Counted from the stretch's first letter, positions 26,476 to 40,794 are shown. The stretch: DNA of 64,000 nucleotides from Symsagittifera roscoffensis (GCF_963678635.1 NC_087064.1:35411716-35475715), one strand, 5' to 3'. Notes: generated by a model not told the origin, from the sequence alone. Made by a program: numbers and translations.

Positions 26476-28393
26476 TCCGGGGTTTAGAGAGTTTTTAGTA
26501 ACATATTGTTTATTGTAAAGAAGGATGGATGGAGAGATTTCTTTGTTCTTTTAAGCAGTTTTCTTTTTAAGCAGTGACTGCGTGAAGGAAGGAAAGATGT
26601 AGTTGTCTTCGTAGAGAGAAGAAGGGCAGTTGTTCATATTTGGGCCTCGTTTTATCCTAGAGCGTCTTGAGAGATCGTGTCAGATTGATGCAATCATGTG
26701 TTGAATTCGCTTAGCTACAGCAAGACTACCTGCAAGATGAAATTTGACTTCTGTGTGTGAAGCGCCAAGTGACTAGGATCTGTATGGGAAGCCAGCATCG
26801 AGTTGGCCATTGTTCTTGTTCAAGGGGTTCCTTTGCTGCGATGTTGGATCCATACCTTATGTCCTGTGAGGGTTCTGACCAAGTCAACTCGACGACACAT
26901 CAAAGTGGGAATGTCGTCGAGTTTTTATCTCCCTTTGCTGCTCAACCCGTTTACTCTAAGAAATCTGTTTATATTGCATATTAAATCTATATCTTGTTTA
27001 GTGAGATCAGTTTTATTTAAGTTTCGTTAGTTTAAAGAGTCGCTCACCCTAGATCAGCTCTCGTCAAATATTGAGCGTGGTGTAGCGCGGTGGGCTAGGC
27101 CGGTTATAGAGCATGCTCAGGACGTCCTACTGGGTGGTGAGGCCAGTTGAGTGAGTATTTTTTACCGTCTCTTTGAGCAGAGTCTTTTTTTGTGTTCAAC
27201 TTTTTGTTCTGGATTATCAGGTGTGGTTCTCTTTTTTGTTTTTGGTTGTGTCCTTTTATCAAAAACAGATTGTTGTGTTTTGGATTTTTCTTTTGACATT
27301 TTGGTGCTTTAAGTGGTGTCAAACATTTGAATGTGAGTTTCAAAAAAATAAATTTATTTAGTTTTAATCTGGGCTTAATCTGGTCTGAGAACCGTGAGAC
27401 TTTCTTATACATGCGGTTGGTTTTGTGGTATAAAAAAGCTGCAATGGTTAGTTTAAGCTTAGTATTAATGCTTTCCAGCCGGGTTAAAAAAGTTTGAAAC
27501 GCGTGAATTCTACGTGCGAGTTTTGCAAGTGTGGTGGATAGAGTGTGCAAAAAGTGATCGAATAAATGACAAATATCGAATTATAAAAAAAACACACCTA
27601 AAAAGGTTAGTTTCTCGAAAATTATTGGCATCGTATTATTTTATTACTTCAAATTTTTCGAAACTTTTCACAGAATTATTAATTTATTGCATTTGTTATG
27701 AAATTTATGGCTCATGGATATTTCAGTTTCGTTGTTAGATTGAAATTTTAAGAATTATGAAAACAATTTGTGATTTTTTATTTAGCTTTCATTCTTTAGG
27801 ATGAGTGACTGTGAAATCTAAAAAAGATAAATGTGAAAAACACGTGTAATATTGATGAGTGTCTTGTTTTATTTTGTTAGTATTCATAATAAATTTCATA
27901 CTTATGAGGATTAGGTATCGGGAAAAAATCATGGGGAAGTTAATCTTGATTGTGTCAGATGTTACTAGAAGCTTAGCAAGCATGCGGATTACGTTTTTAG
28001 TACAAATTAGTAGATTTAATGCTAAAGATGAAATTTATGAAAAACGGTCATGTGTAATTTGAATTCATGAACATGAAATGATATTGTGGGTTACGTGCTG
28101 GAGAGATGGTAATATATTGTTTTTGTATAAATTTGTAATATGTTTATTTGTGGGTTACTTTTGTCTTTAGCATGATTTCGTGTGAACAGTGGACGTCTCT
28201 TTCCTTTGCTGTAAGGAAGTGAAATAAGAGGGCAAAATGGTTAAGTTTATTGAAAAATGGTTCGTAGGAATTGGTGTTGGTTAGTGCGCGAGCGATTATG
28301 TTATCAAATTTTTCATAAGTGCTACCTAGGTGGAATATATATTCTGACTTAATGAAAAACTTCTCTGTTATCGGGATTAATAGTTGGATTGTC
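26476..28393. other. Non-coding stretch left of env remnant
   Basis: No convincing ORF. On the minus strand a purine tract (AAAGGAAAGAG, 28193-28203) could be the polypurine tract that precedes a 3' LTR, which would make much of 26.3-28.2 kb LTR sequence. This is unproven because no matching copy is visible on the right beyond the 140-bp repeat. Confidence 0.3.
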
Positions 28394-31300
28394 TTACTTT
28401 GGGTTATTTTCCATGTATCTGGTTACAGCATGATCGTAATTGTTAATGGAAAATCGATTGGCGCGTGGTGCTATGAATCTGTTTAGAGTCTGGTTTAACT
28501 CGATAGTTGTGAAGTGATTTGCGTTAAGTGCGGTGGTTAGTTGGTGAACGATGGAATTACAGAGTTCATTTTCCTCGGGATTATTTTTTATGGGAAGTTT
28601 CAGTGGTTTAGTCAAATCGATGCAGGTGATCCAAGAGAGTATTGGAACTAGCACGTTTTCATCAATGACTAAATTCAGTTGGTTGTCATTGTTTGTTGTA
28701 TAGTATGTATATTGGGGGAAAATGGTAAGTTGTGAATTAAAAAATCTGGGGTGTTTGTGTTTTGCGGGTGGTATGATTATAGTCGAGAAGAACGTGGTCG
28801 GCTAATAAGGAATTGAAGTGTAGTGTTAAGGTGATTTCGTTTCAAAAACTCTTTGTGCTCTTGTAGGTGCAATATAAACTGAATTAATTGATGTTTCCGA
28901 TGCTGAGGTTGATTGAGCTAGCTGGTGAATTGCTAATGCGTTATTTGTGTCATTACTGTATTGTCGTTGAGTTATAAAATTATCCAGTTCAAGCACAAGT
29001 TGATTGTCGGACATGTGGATAGGTGCGTCGGGTTGATTACTTGACATTGGAGAAACGATAGGGTTGGTTACTTGAATGGGTAGGGGAGAAGAGGCGAAGT
29101 CTGCGACTGGAATACGAGAGGAGCGGCGTTAGAGGTTTGATGGACAGGAAAGGGAACGGTTGAGGGATCCAATCTGTCGGCTCACCGTGGGCTAAAAAGA
29201 CGATTGCTTTGAAAACGAAAATTTTTCGTGTGTGTTTGTTCTATAACTTGTTCGCATGTGTCGACAGTATTTGGTTGATGGAGTGTTATATGATATATTG
29301 GACTTCGTTAAATATTACTAAATTGAGAGGTATGTTCAGTGATTGCTAGTGTGTTTCCAAAGTTTTGTCGGAATAAAGATAGACGTTGATTATTATGTAG
29401 ACTGTGTAGATGTGGTGGTGCTGTGTTTTTCGAGTTTGCATTGCGCTGTGGTGTCAAATATGTTTGGCATTGTAGCTAGCTTTTGGTTATATTCGCTAAT
29501 CTGAGCGTCAAGGTTGATTTTATTAATTGACGTTGAAAATAATCCAAAAAAACCTGCAAATAAAATGCATGCTACTCTTGCTTGTCTTTTGACTTGTGTG
29601 CGTATTGCGCATGTGTTACAGATTCCTTTTAGTAGTGAAAAAAGACATCCACTAAAATTAAACATTACCTATATAACAACCAATTTTTCTAATATAAGTA
29701 GGGCCATTGTAGACGAGCTAGGAGTTCACTTTTGACATTAAAAACTAAAATTTTTAATTGATCAAATATCCTAAGGACGCTCGTTTGCACCGTTTAGACA
29801 TATATATTTTTCAGTATCTGTGCAGTATCCGCCATAGTGTTTTTTATAAATATCTGAGAAAGCTGTTGTTTCAGCTAGTTTTCGTAAACTTTGATCAATT
29901 TATTGACATTATATTGTATCCATTTTAGTGACAAATTCTTGAATCTGTTGTGTTTGAATGTGATGTTGTATGTCGGTTTTAGGGTAAAAACGTATGGACT
30001 GTAGATCTATATTTGGGTTACGAGCAATTGCGCGTATGCTTTCGGCTGAGAACTTCTTTAAAGATGACCCTAGTTTAGAATATGGAGTGGAAGATAAAAT
30101 TTATCTGCGTTCAAATTAAACTGTACTACGTTGTGGCTATTTTTAGATTGTAATGGGACAACTGTATTCCAAAAATATGTGCATTGTGATATTGTATCTG
30201 CAACATTAACTTCTTTTTTTATCTTGAAATTACTTCTTTTCTCTTCAAAAACATAAAGCGGTGATACTTTTTTTAGTGCATATGTAAAATCAAAGAACGT
30301 TTCCTTCATCGTCAATGCAGTTGGAGCGGTTGCCTGATAATAGGCATTCTGAGTAGGGTATTTCAAGTCCTGCTAAAGCAACTGATGTAGTTTTTGTGTT
30401 CTTTCGAATTCACAAAAGTGATGAAGTGTTTCTAATTTGGAGAGTGACATTTCTTGAGGAATTCTACTTATTGTTTAACCTAATTTCATAGCAAGATGTA
30501 TGTCGTAGTGGATTGCACCGAAATAGGTATTGTTCATTAGTGAAGTTATCGGTAGTCGTGTACTATCTTTACTTTCCGGGTGAATTTTTACGCCGGTATT
30601 TTCTGTATTTTTGTAAAATGATACGTGAAAGTTGAATTTTCCGTCTTCTCGATTTTGATATGGATGTGCTGGGTCAATAATTGTTTCACCTGTTTTCATA
30701 TCAAAACTTTTGTCCTATTCGACAAAAGTTTCTGAATATTTCGTTTCGAACAGTGGTTTTGGATATTTACACGCTACTTCTGTTTCAAGGTAAAACTTTT
30801 TCTATACCACCTATAATTCTTTATTTTTGTGGGTTTGATCTAATGCACTTAGGGATAATTTTATCAAAAATTTTAATTTTATAAAGTAATTTTGTTGAAA
30901 TTTAATTGTTTTTGTGTGAATTTTAGCGATTGAAATGTGGTACATGTGTCATCAGGAAATCAAACTATGGATGTGTGTGTTCGTGTAGTGCGGTCGCAAA
31001 ATCCTTAATCATTTATACAAGGCTAGCGTATTCATTGATACAATATGGAATTGTCTTGTAAACCTCGGGTTAATTGAACTTGATTTCTTTCTAACTGGAA
31101 CTTCCAACCAAAAACATGATTACTTGTAGCTTTTATTTTTTACTTGTCTAATTGTTGTCTAATTTTTTACGATCTTGGTTTTGTTCGAACTGTGCTGGTA
31201 GTGCAGATTCTGGAAAAACTTGAAAATTTACTAGTTAACGGTTTGTGTCTTTTTTGTGACTATTTTCAAACGTTGTAGTTCGTTTTTAAATCATCAGTTT

Positions 31301-31689
31301 CAAGGTGTAGAAGTCTTTTGACATTACTTTGATAAAAAGTTTTCTGATCGAGTCCATTTTAATTTCTGATGGAAAAATGTGAACAAGGTACTTACTTTCT
31401 TTTTTGAGAATTTAGCTGAAAAATTATATCCTAGAGTTGTATCTTGGACTTATGAGTAAAGTGTAGCGACTGTAGTTTTCGATTCAATGTCTTGTGATTC
31501 AGGTTCGCATTGTGTTACTTGATTAATTGCATAATTTATGTAGCGTTTTTTGGTGGTTTTCATCACAATCATAATGTGTAACAAAGAGGTTTTGTAGTCC
31601 TGTTCGGGGGAAAAATTTTGATGAGGTATGGGCTTTAAAAATCCAAGAGTGGATTGGGTTTTGACTAGAAAAACTATAAAAAGATACAT
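28394..31689 (-). pseudogene. Env-like remnant
   Basis: Several minus-strand open fragments line up downstream of integrase. One starts at 31689 with a hydrophobic signal-like N-terminus (MYLFIVFLV). Others lie at 30475-30699 and 30070-30366. One at 29393-29665 has a basic cluster followed by the hydrophobic glycine-rich stretch FAGFFGLF, reminiscent of a cleavage site and fusion peptide. Two polar helical fragments follow (28826-29047 and 28394-28654). Position and the basic-then-hydrophobic junction suggest env of the errantivirus type. Many stops, so it is non-functional. Identification is by layout and not by clear homology. Confidence 0.45.
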
Positions 31690-32389
31690 GTGTATGATTA
31701 TCTTGAAAAAGAGTTGTAGAATGTTATATTGCCTATTGTGTTTTTTGTATATCTATCGTATTTGTAAATAAGCTCTGTTGTGATAACTGGAGGGGGCGAA
31801 GATTTAGCTGTTATATTTGGTCGAGATAGTGGTAGGGGGTGATGTACTTAATTACTTAATTTTACGGTTATTTCGTGTTTCATGGTTAAATTAAGTTCGA
31901 GAAGGATTTGGATATTATGTTCTTTTGTATCCTTGTGAACGATTTGTCTATATTGTAGTCTGCTGATGGCCCTATTATGTATTCTATTATCATCGAGTAA
32001 TTGGCCAAAAGGGGGTGCTGCGAATGTGTTCCAGTTTAAGCGTATGGGCGTATTTGTACTTTGTAATTTACGATATCTATCGTCTAGTTGACTTGGAAAT
32101 TTTGTAGGAAAGATAGTTGATGGTGTTTGACCTGTGACTGAAGGTGTTGATGGAAGTGACAGAATTTTTGGTAATGATAAAGAGGTATCTGATGAGGAAG
32201 TAGGGGGATTGAAGAGTTTTTCACAAATTTGTTCAGAAGTTGGTATTGAACTTAAATAATCTGAGGGAAAAAGGGGTATACTACTGGAAAATCGGTTGAA
32301 GTTGTGGAGGGGTTCTTTGTATTGTGTTACTAGGAAGCGTATGGAGAAAGCGTTTTCTGATGGTTTGAGCTGTTATATTTGCATGTTAA

Positions 32390-32450
32390 TAAGTTTTGTT
32401 CCATTGTCCGTGACAAGGATGACTGCTAATCTATATTTTTGCTATCCGAT
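32390..32450. repeat. Duplicated piece of the integrase gene
   Basis: About 60 bp here, containing TCCATTGTCCGTGACAAGGA and ACTGCTAATCTA, repeats 33511-33570 inside the integrase remnant at about 85-90% identity in the same orientation, 1.12 kb away. It marks an internal duplication or a second nested copy. Confidence 0.85.
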
Positions 32451-33149
32451 GGTGGTGATGAAGGAATACTAAAATGAACTCTTGGTATCGCAAAGTTTTG
32501 GTCTGGTCGGGGATGAAAAATTTGTCTATCAATTGTAGTTGTTAAGTTTTGGTTTTGGCTTGGATGTCTGGTTCTATCAAGGTCTTGTTGAAGTGGGGGT
32601 AGATGTTATACGTTGGCTTATATTGTGATTCACTTAGGTGTGCTTGGCGGATAGGTGGTATTAATGGTTCGGATAAAGATGCGTGTCTTTCTACAAATGT
32701 ATCATGGTTTTCTCCAAACGAAGTACGTGTAGATGATTGGGGTTAGTTTGGTGTTTGTTTGGCTAGATGTCGGTAGAAATCCTTCGGGTAGTATGGTAAA
32801 GATTGCTTTTATGTTGTATTGTTTTTTTTGTAGTGATCGACAAGTTCATATGTGAAATCGGTAGGGTTTTCGATTATTTGAAATGATCATTTTGGTAAAG
32901 CTTGTAGTTGTAGTTTTTTCGATATTCCTTTTTTAATAATAAAAATTGGGGTTAAAACAAATGTTCCTACTTTAGGGTTTGATTCTTTTGTAAAACGTGA
33001 ATTTAATTGAGAGTGAATGTTTTGTTTTTGTAACAATTTCTTTACAATTTTTTATTAAAAATTTTCATGTTTTTTCTCTGTTTAAAATCCATTCCTTCGG
33101 GTTCCAGAGGCTAATTTAGGGATTTTTGGATGGTGACATTGATCTTTCT

Positions 33150-33760
33150 CATTAGTGTGAAGTGGTATATTTTAACAAAATGAATCTCTGTTGGGTTGAC
33201 AGTAAATTTAGCGTTTTTTGAGGAGTTTGCTGTGAACATAAGAGCTTTCGTGGTTTTTGGTTAAAAACCATTTCATATGGTGATAGTCCAAGAAATTTCA
33301 TAAATTGGTTATTATATGCTAATGGGAACAACATTACGTCTGTTGAACATACGGTATGTTTTTTATCATCTCCGCTTAGAATACATCGGAGGTATTCTTG
33401 TAATGAACGGTTCATGCCTACAACTCTTCAATTTGTCCATGGGGCACGGGATGTTCTAAGTTTATGTTTTATATTATAAAGGTGACATAATATTATGATT
33501 TCATTATTCATAAGTTCTGTTCCATTGTCCGTGACAAGGATTACTGCTAATCTAAATTTTGCTATCCAGTGAACGTAAGCATAACAAGCATTACAATGAG
33601 GTACAGGATTGAGTGCTACATAATGCGTAGATGCATTAACTTTTATCATTATACCCTTCCTGCTGAGGAGGGTGATTTTGGGCCTTTGGTGTCAAATGAA
33701 ATTCTTTGATTGAAATATAGACTTTCTCCCTTAAAGTCTTGTTTCTCCGCTTATTGTTTT
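33150..33760 (-). pseudogene. Integrase remnant of the errantivirus-like element
   Basis: Minus-strand fragments read as integrase core. FDTKGP appears upstream at about 33695. Then come THYVALNP and VTDNGTELMNNE (second catalytic Asp), then RAPWTN with a stop where NG usually continues. After a frame break come NRSLQEYLRCI and LSPYEMVFNQKPRK. These are standard core motifs of Ty3/gypsy integrases of the env-bearing group. At least two stops or frame breaks show it is dead. Confidence 0.8.
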
Positions 33761-35049
33761 TGATGTGGTCAAGTTTCGTTTAACTGATATGTTAAGAAAT
33801 CATTGCATAAAACTTTCATCCAAATTGGTGTATTTGGAAGGTAAAAAAACAAAATTAGGCTCAATGGGAGACAGAGTATTTCTGTTTCAGGAGTGTGGTA
33901 TTCTAAATGATCAGTGTTTTTGTTTTTCTTTAACTAAAAAGTTTCCGGAAAAACCGCAGTAAGCCTTTACTTCCTAGGATTCTGATGTCAACTTTTCTTG
34001 GGTTTGTTTAATGTTTGTGCCAAAATTTCAAATGCACGATGACAAGGTCAATACTTTGGTATTTTTGTAGTAAAAGAAGTGGAATTTTTTCTGTTATTGG
34101 GATGAAAATATTTTGAGTTTCATTTTTTGAGAGTGGTATTTTATCCTGGGATCTTGTGGAATAAATATCTTTTTCCTTGTATTTTATTGATTTAAATCGA
34201 GGGGGCCTGGAAAATTGATGGCTTCTGTTAAGCTTTCTCATTCCTTTAATGGGAATACAAATTGTTTTTTTATTGTTGCATTTTTTTATTTAGTTTTTTT
34301 TTTATTATTCATGATGAGTATGGTATTGGCTTAAGTCAATTTTTTTCCTAATAAATCTACTTCATAGTGGTTGTTTTGTCAGTAAAAATATAATGGGAAG
34401 TTTTCTAACGTGTTTATTTGCGTAGTGTCAGAGTCAGTTTTTACAGCGTAACTACTTTCTAATCGTGGTAATGTTTCGTCTTTTGCAGGGAAGAGTTTTA
34501 TATTTTGTGGTATTTCTACAGTTATTTTACGTGTTACCAGTTCAAGTGGTGTGTTTCCACTAAGTGTATTTGGTAAATCAAGGTTTTTGCTAGCATTCCA
34601 AACAATGATTAGACTTGAAATTTTCATTAGAATAAGTTGAAATTTTTACCCTCTATAATTTGATTTTTGTTTGGATTTGATTTTTCTCTGAATGGAAAAA
34701 CCATTGGATTTTGATCTGTGAATGGAACTGTTAGATGTCTTGATCCAAGAATTTTGAATTCAATTTTTCTTAAAGTCAATGTTATGGCTGTACATTCTCT
34801 CATAAGGGTAGAGAAGACTTGAATTTGCTGATGTGAGGTTCATTTTATTTGTACTTTTATGTGATTGTAAGAGTGCTGCGCCGACTACAAATTGGAGGCG
34901 TCGCACATAGCGTAGAATGGATGATCTGGATCTGGAATTGTGTTTGAGATTTGTTCTATTAGGAGGGTTTTATTTCATCGAAGCGTTTGTGATGTTGTTT
35001 TGTTAATTCAAAATTATTTTGTTGTCGCAGAATATTATAAAATTGTCTA

Positions 35050-35960
35050 AGATATAGTTGCAATTTGTATTGTATTTACTCAAGAAGTTTAGCATTCTAA
35101 GGAATTCTTGGATTTTCTTTTTTTTGAAGGTGGTTGGAGTTTTACTCTCGCATCTATTTGTGATTTTAAAGGTGTTCTTGAGGTGCTTTCAATAATGTGT
35201 CCAAGGAGTTTTACACGAGTAAGAAGAAAGTGTGATTTATTTAGGGTGCTTTCATTTTTTTTCAATAGGATATGGTGATGTTTATCTAAAACTGTAAAAA
35301 AAAATGTTTTGTTTGTGACTGTATGAAAACATCGTCTAAATATGTAATTACGTTTTTGCTAAGGATATGGTCTAAAAATTTTACTTGTAAATGCTGAAAA
35401 AGCTGCTGGTATTTAATCCATTAAATTCGTATTAATGCTTTCCAGTAACGAAATACGAAATGTGGCAGTCAACGTGGTTGTTCTTCTAATGGAATTTGGT
35501 TGTATGCGATATTCATGTCGGCAGTAAGTTTAGTATTGCCCGTTTGTTTTTGTAATTATTACATGTATCGGTTCTATGGGCCAGTTACCTTTCGATTCAT
35601 TGATTAGAGAATTTAAATATCATGCTTCCAGAACGGTTTTAAAAGATTCTTCTTTTGCGAGAATAATTACGGAGATGATAAAGGTATTTCTTTTTGGTGG
35701 TGGTCTTTGGTTACTGGTGAGATTTTCTCGTAGTGTTCGAGAAGGACTTGGAGTCTGTTTACTTTTTCTTTTGAGTGAATTAGTACTTTACTTGCGCGTT
35801 GTTTTTCAAATTTGCATCAAGTTCAAGTGGAAGATGTAATTGCGAGTTTATTTTTTCAACATAAAATTTATATGTGGCAAAAACCATGCAATGTTTTAAT
35901 GATAATTCTGTTAATTGTTCAAACTCTTGCTGGTTGATTTGAGAAAGTTGAAAACTGAAC
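35050..35960 (-). pseudogene. Reverse transcriptase remnant
   Basis: The minus strand at 35331-35342 encodes YLDD inside NVITYLDDVFIQSQ, the RT catalytic motif. It is followed after about 40 residues by KLLGHIIE, the usual motif after the palm in Ty3/gypsy RTs. Fragments upstream (35780-35962) are open but diverged. An open piece further down (34379-34627) lies where RNase H would be but shows no clear motif. Many stops and indels. Confidence 0.65.
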
Positions 35961-37299
35961 ATTGTTAAACATTTTTGTTGATCATTTGTATATTTTGAGG
36001 TTTGAAATGTTGGTTTAAAATGGGGGGTTTTTGTGAATGAGACCGTGTTTCTTTTTCAGTCAATTCTAATGTTATTAAAAGATAGTTCTTCGTTACGAAT
36101 TGTTGATTGACAAATAGAAAATAATTTCAAAATTTTGTGAACTCTAAAATTTCTTACTTGTATAGGATGAAATGTTGCATTTGTTTCGCAATATCCTAAA
36201 ATTCCTACAGGTAGTTTAAATTTAGATGGTGAATTAATGTTTACATGTAGGGATATTACATCTGTGTTTGTATTTTTAGCGTAATTGATAGATGAAATCA
36301 TTACTTTGAAAAATTTATGAATTGGTTTAAAATCAAGATCATACACATGAAGTTTTTGTTTAGTTTGATTAGTTTTATATTGATGTACTTGATTTTATTT
36401 TGGTTTTTTATTTAATCTTTGGAAAAATGTTAGAGATGCCTTACTTAGTTTTGTATTTTGTCCTTGATGTATAATTTTCTGTTTAGGATGTTTATAGTTG
36501 GGATTTATTTAGTAACAAATGGGATTCCAACGATATTTTTTACGTCTGTTATGTGGAATATTTGCTTGAAAGTTCCGTGTAAAAGTTTGTTTTGTTCCAT
36601 TGTTCGAGTTGGAACAAAAATGGATAATTTTTACCATATTTTGTTAGATTTGTACCTTGTGAAGTGGCTAGTTTACTTGAGTTTTTGGAAAAGGATTGTT
36701 TTGGATGTAGAAATTGAATCTCACTCCAAGTAGGGATGTTTATAATGTTTCATTTTGCACCAGAATCATTTCAAAAATCGAATTTAAGATCTGGTTATTG
36801 AAACTTTTTGCTTTTTTGGGCTTTCTAAGAGAAGTAGGATTGTCCAAGTTTTTCTTTTGATGGTGATACTGTAGTTGTTATATTTTGGTATATGTTGTTT
36901 ATATTGGAGTTGGTTTCGTTTTTTTTTGTGCCTGTGCGTTGTGATTTGCTGCGTCTTGATTATTCTTTGGTTCTTGAAGGTAAGAACAAATAATTTCATT
37001 TTGGTATTAATTCAATCCAGTTGGTGTTTCATATTCATTTTCTAATTTGAGCATGTTAACAGTAAGTGTGTTTTCCGTATCACTTTCGTCATTTGAGGTT
37101 TCGCAGTGTATTTGGTTAAACTGTAGTTCTGAAGTTTCTATATTGTCGATACCTGGAGGTCTGATTTTGTTTCATCTATAGATTGATTTCGATTAATTTG
37201 CCTTTGATGTTTTGGTGTACTGCTTCTATAGTTTCGACTTTGTGTGTTTGAAAATTGAGAATTTTTTTGATGTTGTGACAGAAAATAATTTCTTGATCT

Positions 37300-39673
37300 G
37301 TTCTGATAGATGTTGTTTCTTTTTCTACAATTATCACGTTGTTCGATCTATTATCATAATTATTTCGAGTTCGAATATTTGATTAGTTTCAATTTAGATT
37401 GCTTGAAGAATTTCTTGAACGGTCATTAGAATAGTATCAATTCCGAGAGTTTGAGTAAGACCGGTTCCGATATTAGTTTGAATAGTTACTTCTATTTGAG
37501 TTTGCTCTAAAGTGATTGTTTCTATACTGATTGTTTTGACTTCTTGATCTGCTATATCTATTTTGTGGACAACTTTGTGAATTTCGTTGACCTGGTGATC
37601 TTCCGCAAAAATTTTTTTGATAGGGGGATTGTAGTCTGCTATAACTATAGCTAACTGCAAGTGGTTTCTGGATCAGTTTTAACTCTGAACGTTTTTGTTT
37701 GGTAAATTTTGATCTTTTTTCATATATTGATAAAATGACTTGCTTGGTTCTCTGTGTTTTAAGAGTCTATTTAAGTTGTCGTGTTGTTTTTGTCTGCAAC
37801 CAACAATGCTTTTTCCATATCAGCGACAATAAGTGCACCATTTCTTGTATGGTAGTTTGCCTTTAAATATTGGACTCTTTTCATATATGCTTAAAATTTG
37901 AGTGATATTTTTCTGCTCGCTTGTTTTCAGAGTCTTGGATATTTTTTTTATGAAATTGGTGTTTGAACGTTGTTTGCACATTGTAGTTTTAAGTTTTCTA
38001 TTTTTTCTAATTTTTTCAATGTGACATCAATTTGTTCTAATTTATCTACTAGTTTTCGAAAACCTTTATCGGGTTCTCGGATCGGTGATGGATGTGATTA
38101 TCTCTTTTTTATTGCAATCTGCTTAATTGTGGTGTTAGGGTCATCATTAAAGTTTCGGCCAATTTTGTGTTTATAACCATGTGTATTGGGGGAATATGTT
38201 TTTCGTACCCGCAATTCGAAATTTACTGCGAGTTCTTTTTTGTTTCGTTTGGATGATTGCAACATTCGTTGCAAAGAAGTCTTTGGTGTTGTTTGTTCCT
38301 TTCAGAGTCGAACATTTTTGCAAATTCCTGTGTGAATCGTTTCCAATCAGTATCAATTTCTATAAATAGGACTGAAAAACATTTTCGAGCTGCGTCATCA
38401 ACAGTGGTTTGAATTATTGCTGTGCGCCTATGCATCCAATTCTGATGAAGTGATGTATTTACTGGTTCTGGACCGATATTTCAAAATAAATTTGCTGTAA
38501 CTGCAATTAGGTCTTCAACTGAGTATTCAGACTCTGTTCTGGTGAACACCATGAGTGTTTTTAAAAAGTAAAAGATGATCCTTCCAAAAGGTATAGAATT
38601 ATTGTCATTTGAAGTGTTTTTGCTGTGTTTGGTATTTGTGTAAAATTTGTAAGTTGAGTTTTTGTAATTTGTTAATAAAATGGTAAGAGATTATCATTTT
38701 GCATTGGATTGGGTCGGTGACTTTCGGTAATAATGTGATTTTGTGATTGCATAATTTTATTTGCATAGATTTTTATCGTTAGGGAAATGGTTGTCATTTT
38801 TAACGAGTTTTTTCTGTGTTCATATTAGATTCAAAAGTTTCTGGTTGATAAATACTATCTGGTTGGTCAATTTTATTCCAAATATTTTTTATATTGGATT
38901 ATTTTTGAATTGTTGATAGTTTTGATTGACGGGTTCTTTATCTTCAGAATAGTGTGGTTGATTTCTTGTGAGTTTCTAGTTTGTTGGATTTTTATTTTGT
39001 TAAAAAATGGATAATTTTTGGTACGGTCTGTTGGGTTTTTCGTTTTTCATTCAAAAATACAGACTGGGAAACTGGTTGTGGTATCTGTTAAGTGTAGTTA
39101 TTTTTGTTCTTGTGGTTCAACTCGCGTTGTGCGAAGGGGTTTTGCTATTGGGTTGCTATTGTTATATTTTGCAAAAAAAACTGAATTTTTGATTTGCCAA
39201 TATTTTTTTCTTTTTACTTAATTTTGTTTGTTGGATTGGTGTGTTTTGGTTAATGGTCTAAATGTTTGATAAACCATGTGAATGTTTTTTGGAACAACGG
39301 ATGGTTTGACTGTTGATTGTAGTGCTGTTTGTGGGAAGGGGTTGTTTTTATTATGTGGTGTTCTGAGTGTTGGATGAACAGGAGAAGTTCTCTGTTGTGT
39401 TGCTGTACGTATTGTTTCGACTTTTTCTTCGTTTATAAAGTGCGATGGGGTTTGAATATTAGGTTGTGTCAGATTTCTAGTTCCATTAAGGGTTTCCTGT
39501 GTGTTTATAAAGGTTGAGTTTGAACTAATAATACTTATTTCATTGTGAAAACTAAAGCTATAATTTAAGGATGTTGCAACAATGGTGAGTGGAGTTACTA
39601 TTAAATAATCTTTGTGCACGGAGACATTGGTGATCGCCTCACTTGAACTATCGTTAGGGATTTTGACGAGCAA
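37300..39673 (-). pseudogene. Gag-like remnant
   Basis: Upstream of the RT remnant lie open minus-strand fragments. One at 38223-38435 contains DTDWKRFTQEFAKMFDSE, like a retrotransposon capsid helix. Around 37800-37860 a WCTYC...C spacing resembles a CCHC knuckle with the His position changed. An Asn/Arg-rich low-complexity segment lies at 37260-37380. A Pro/Thr/Gln-rich fragment lies at 39218-39673. Composition and position suggest gag; direct homology is weak. Confidence 0.4.
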
Positions 39674-40529
39674 TAGAAGTGACCTTTCAGTGTCCCATAC
39701 ATAATATGTTTGGTCTGCTAATATAGTATCATTGTCCGAAGTTTGTGGTCGGAAACTTTTTCTTGCTTATGATGTTAAATCTGAATTAGACGAAATAGTC
39801 TGATGTGAAAAATGCTAGATTTTTTGTAAATCAACTTTTAATCCTTGTGATATTTCAAAATCGGTGAGTGTTTCACAAAATATACCTAAGAACCGCGAGA
39901 AAAAAATGATTTCTTGCCTTTCAATTGATGTCGAGATGGTTGAGTTGGTGAAACATTTAACACTTCGTTTGATTCTAATATGGAAAGGTAAATATGAAGG
40001 ATAGGGAAAAAAATTTTGTGAAAATTGAGTTTCCTCTTTGTGAATTTTTATGTTGAATATTTTGTAAATTCAATAAAACTAACTTCAATTTTATAACTAA
40101 CTAATTTTTGTATTTTTTATCAATAAATTTTAGTTTTACAAAAGTTTTTATAATAACTGCAGTTTGATGAAAGAAACGCTTTCTGTAATTTTTTATCGGT
40201 CGTTTATATGGTTATATAATATGGTTATACAACATCAAGAAGTTTTTTTATTTCCTTTTAGAGAATGAAAATCTACTGCATAGAGAGAAATGCTCGTTGC
40301 AGTTTGCCTCGTTTCACGACATAGGAGATCGGTCTATTGTTCAGTTTTTGACCTGGTGTTTGCCGTATCGTCTAAAATATTGGAGTAGACGTACTGAGAC
40401 GTAGAGACATACTTGTTAGGTTTTCTAAGCTATCTAGCATTTTGCAATTTTGTAATTTATATTTTGATCTTACTTCTAATTCTATTTTGCTAAATCTAAA
40501 ATAATTATTAGGTCTTGTTCGAGACTTTT

Positions 40530-40539
40530 GGTCGCACCA
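40530..40539 (-). promoter_or_regulatory. Candidate primer-binding site
   Basis: On the minus strand TGGTGCGACC begins two bases after a CA, as a tRNA-primer site next to an LTR end would. It lies just upstream of the gag-like remnant and below the right direct repeat. The matching tRNA was not identified, so this is only a candidate. Confidence 0.25.
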
Positions 40540-40794
40540 GATGAGTTTAAGCTTGGGCGGCTCACTCATAGAGTAATTTCAGACAAGGTACACCGTCTGT
40601 TTGTAACGTTACCTTATTTTCGGTGAGATAGATTCGTGCAACTTCTTAGTCTAATACCAATTTTAATTTTGCTCTTATTTCTCCTAGTCTCAATAAATCT
40701 AGTGTAAACTGGTATTTGGGGGTTAGATATCTTGAACTGATTCAAAGGAGAAAAAATATATTCTAAGTAATATTAAAATTGTTCTGGTGCCGAA

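Noticed and set aside
27070-27150. tRNA or tRNA-derived SINE
   Set aside because: A weak A-box-like TAGCGCGGTGGG word exists, but no proper B box, acceptor stem or A tail.
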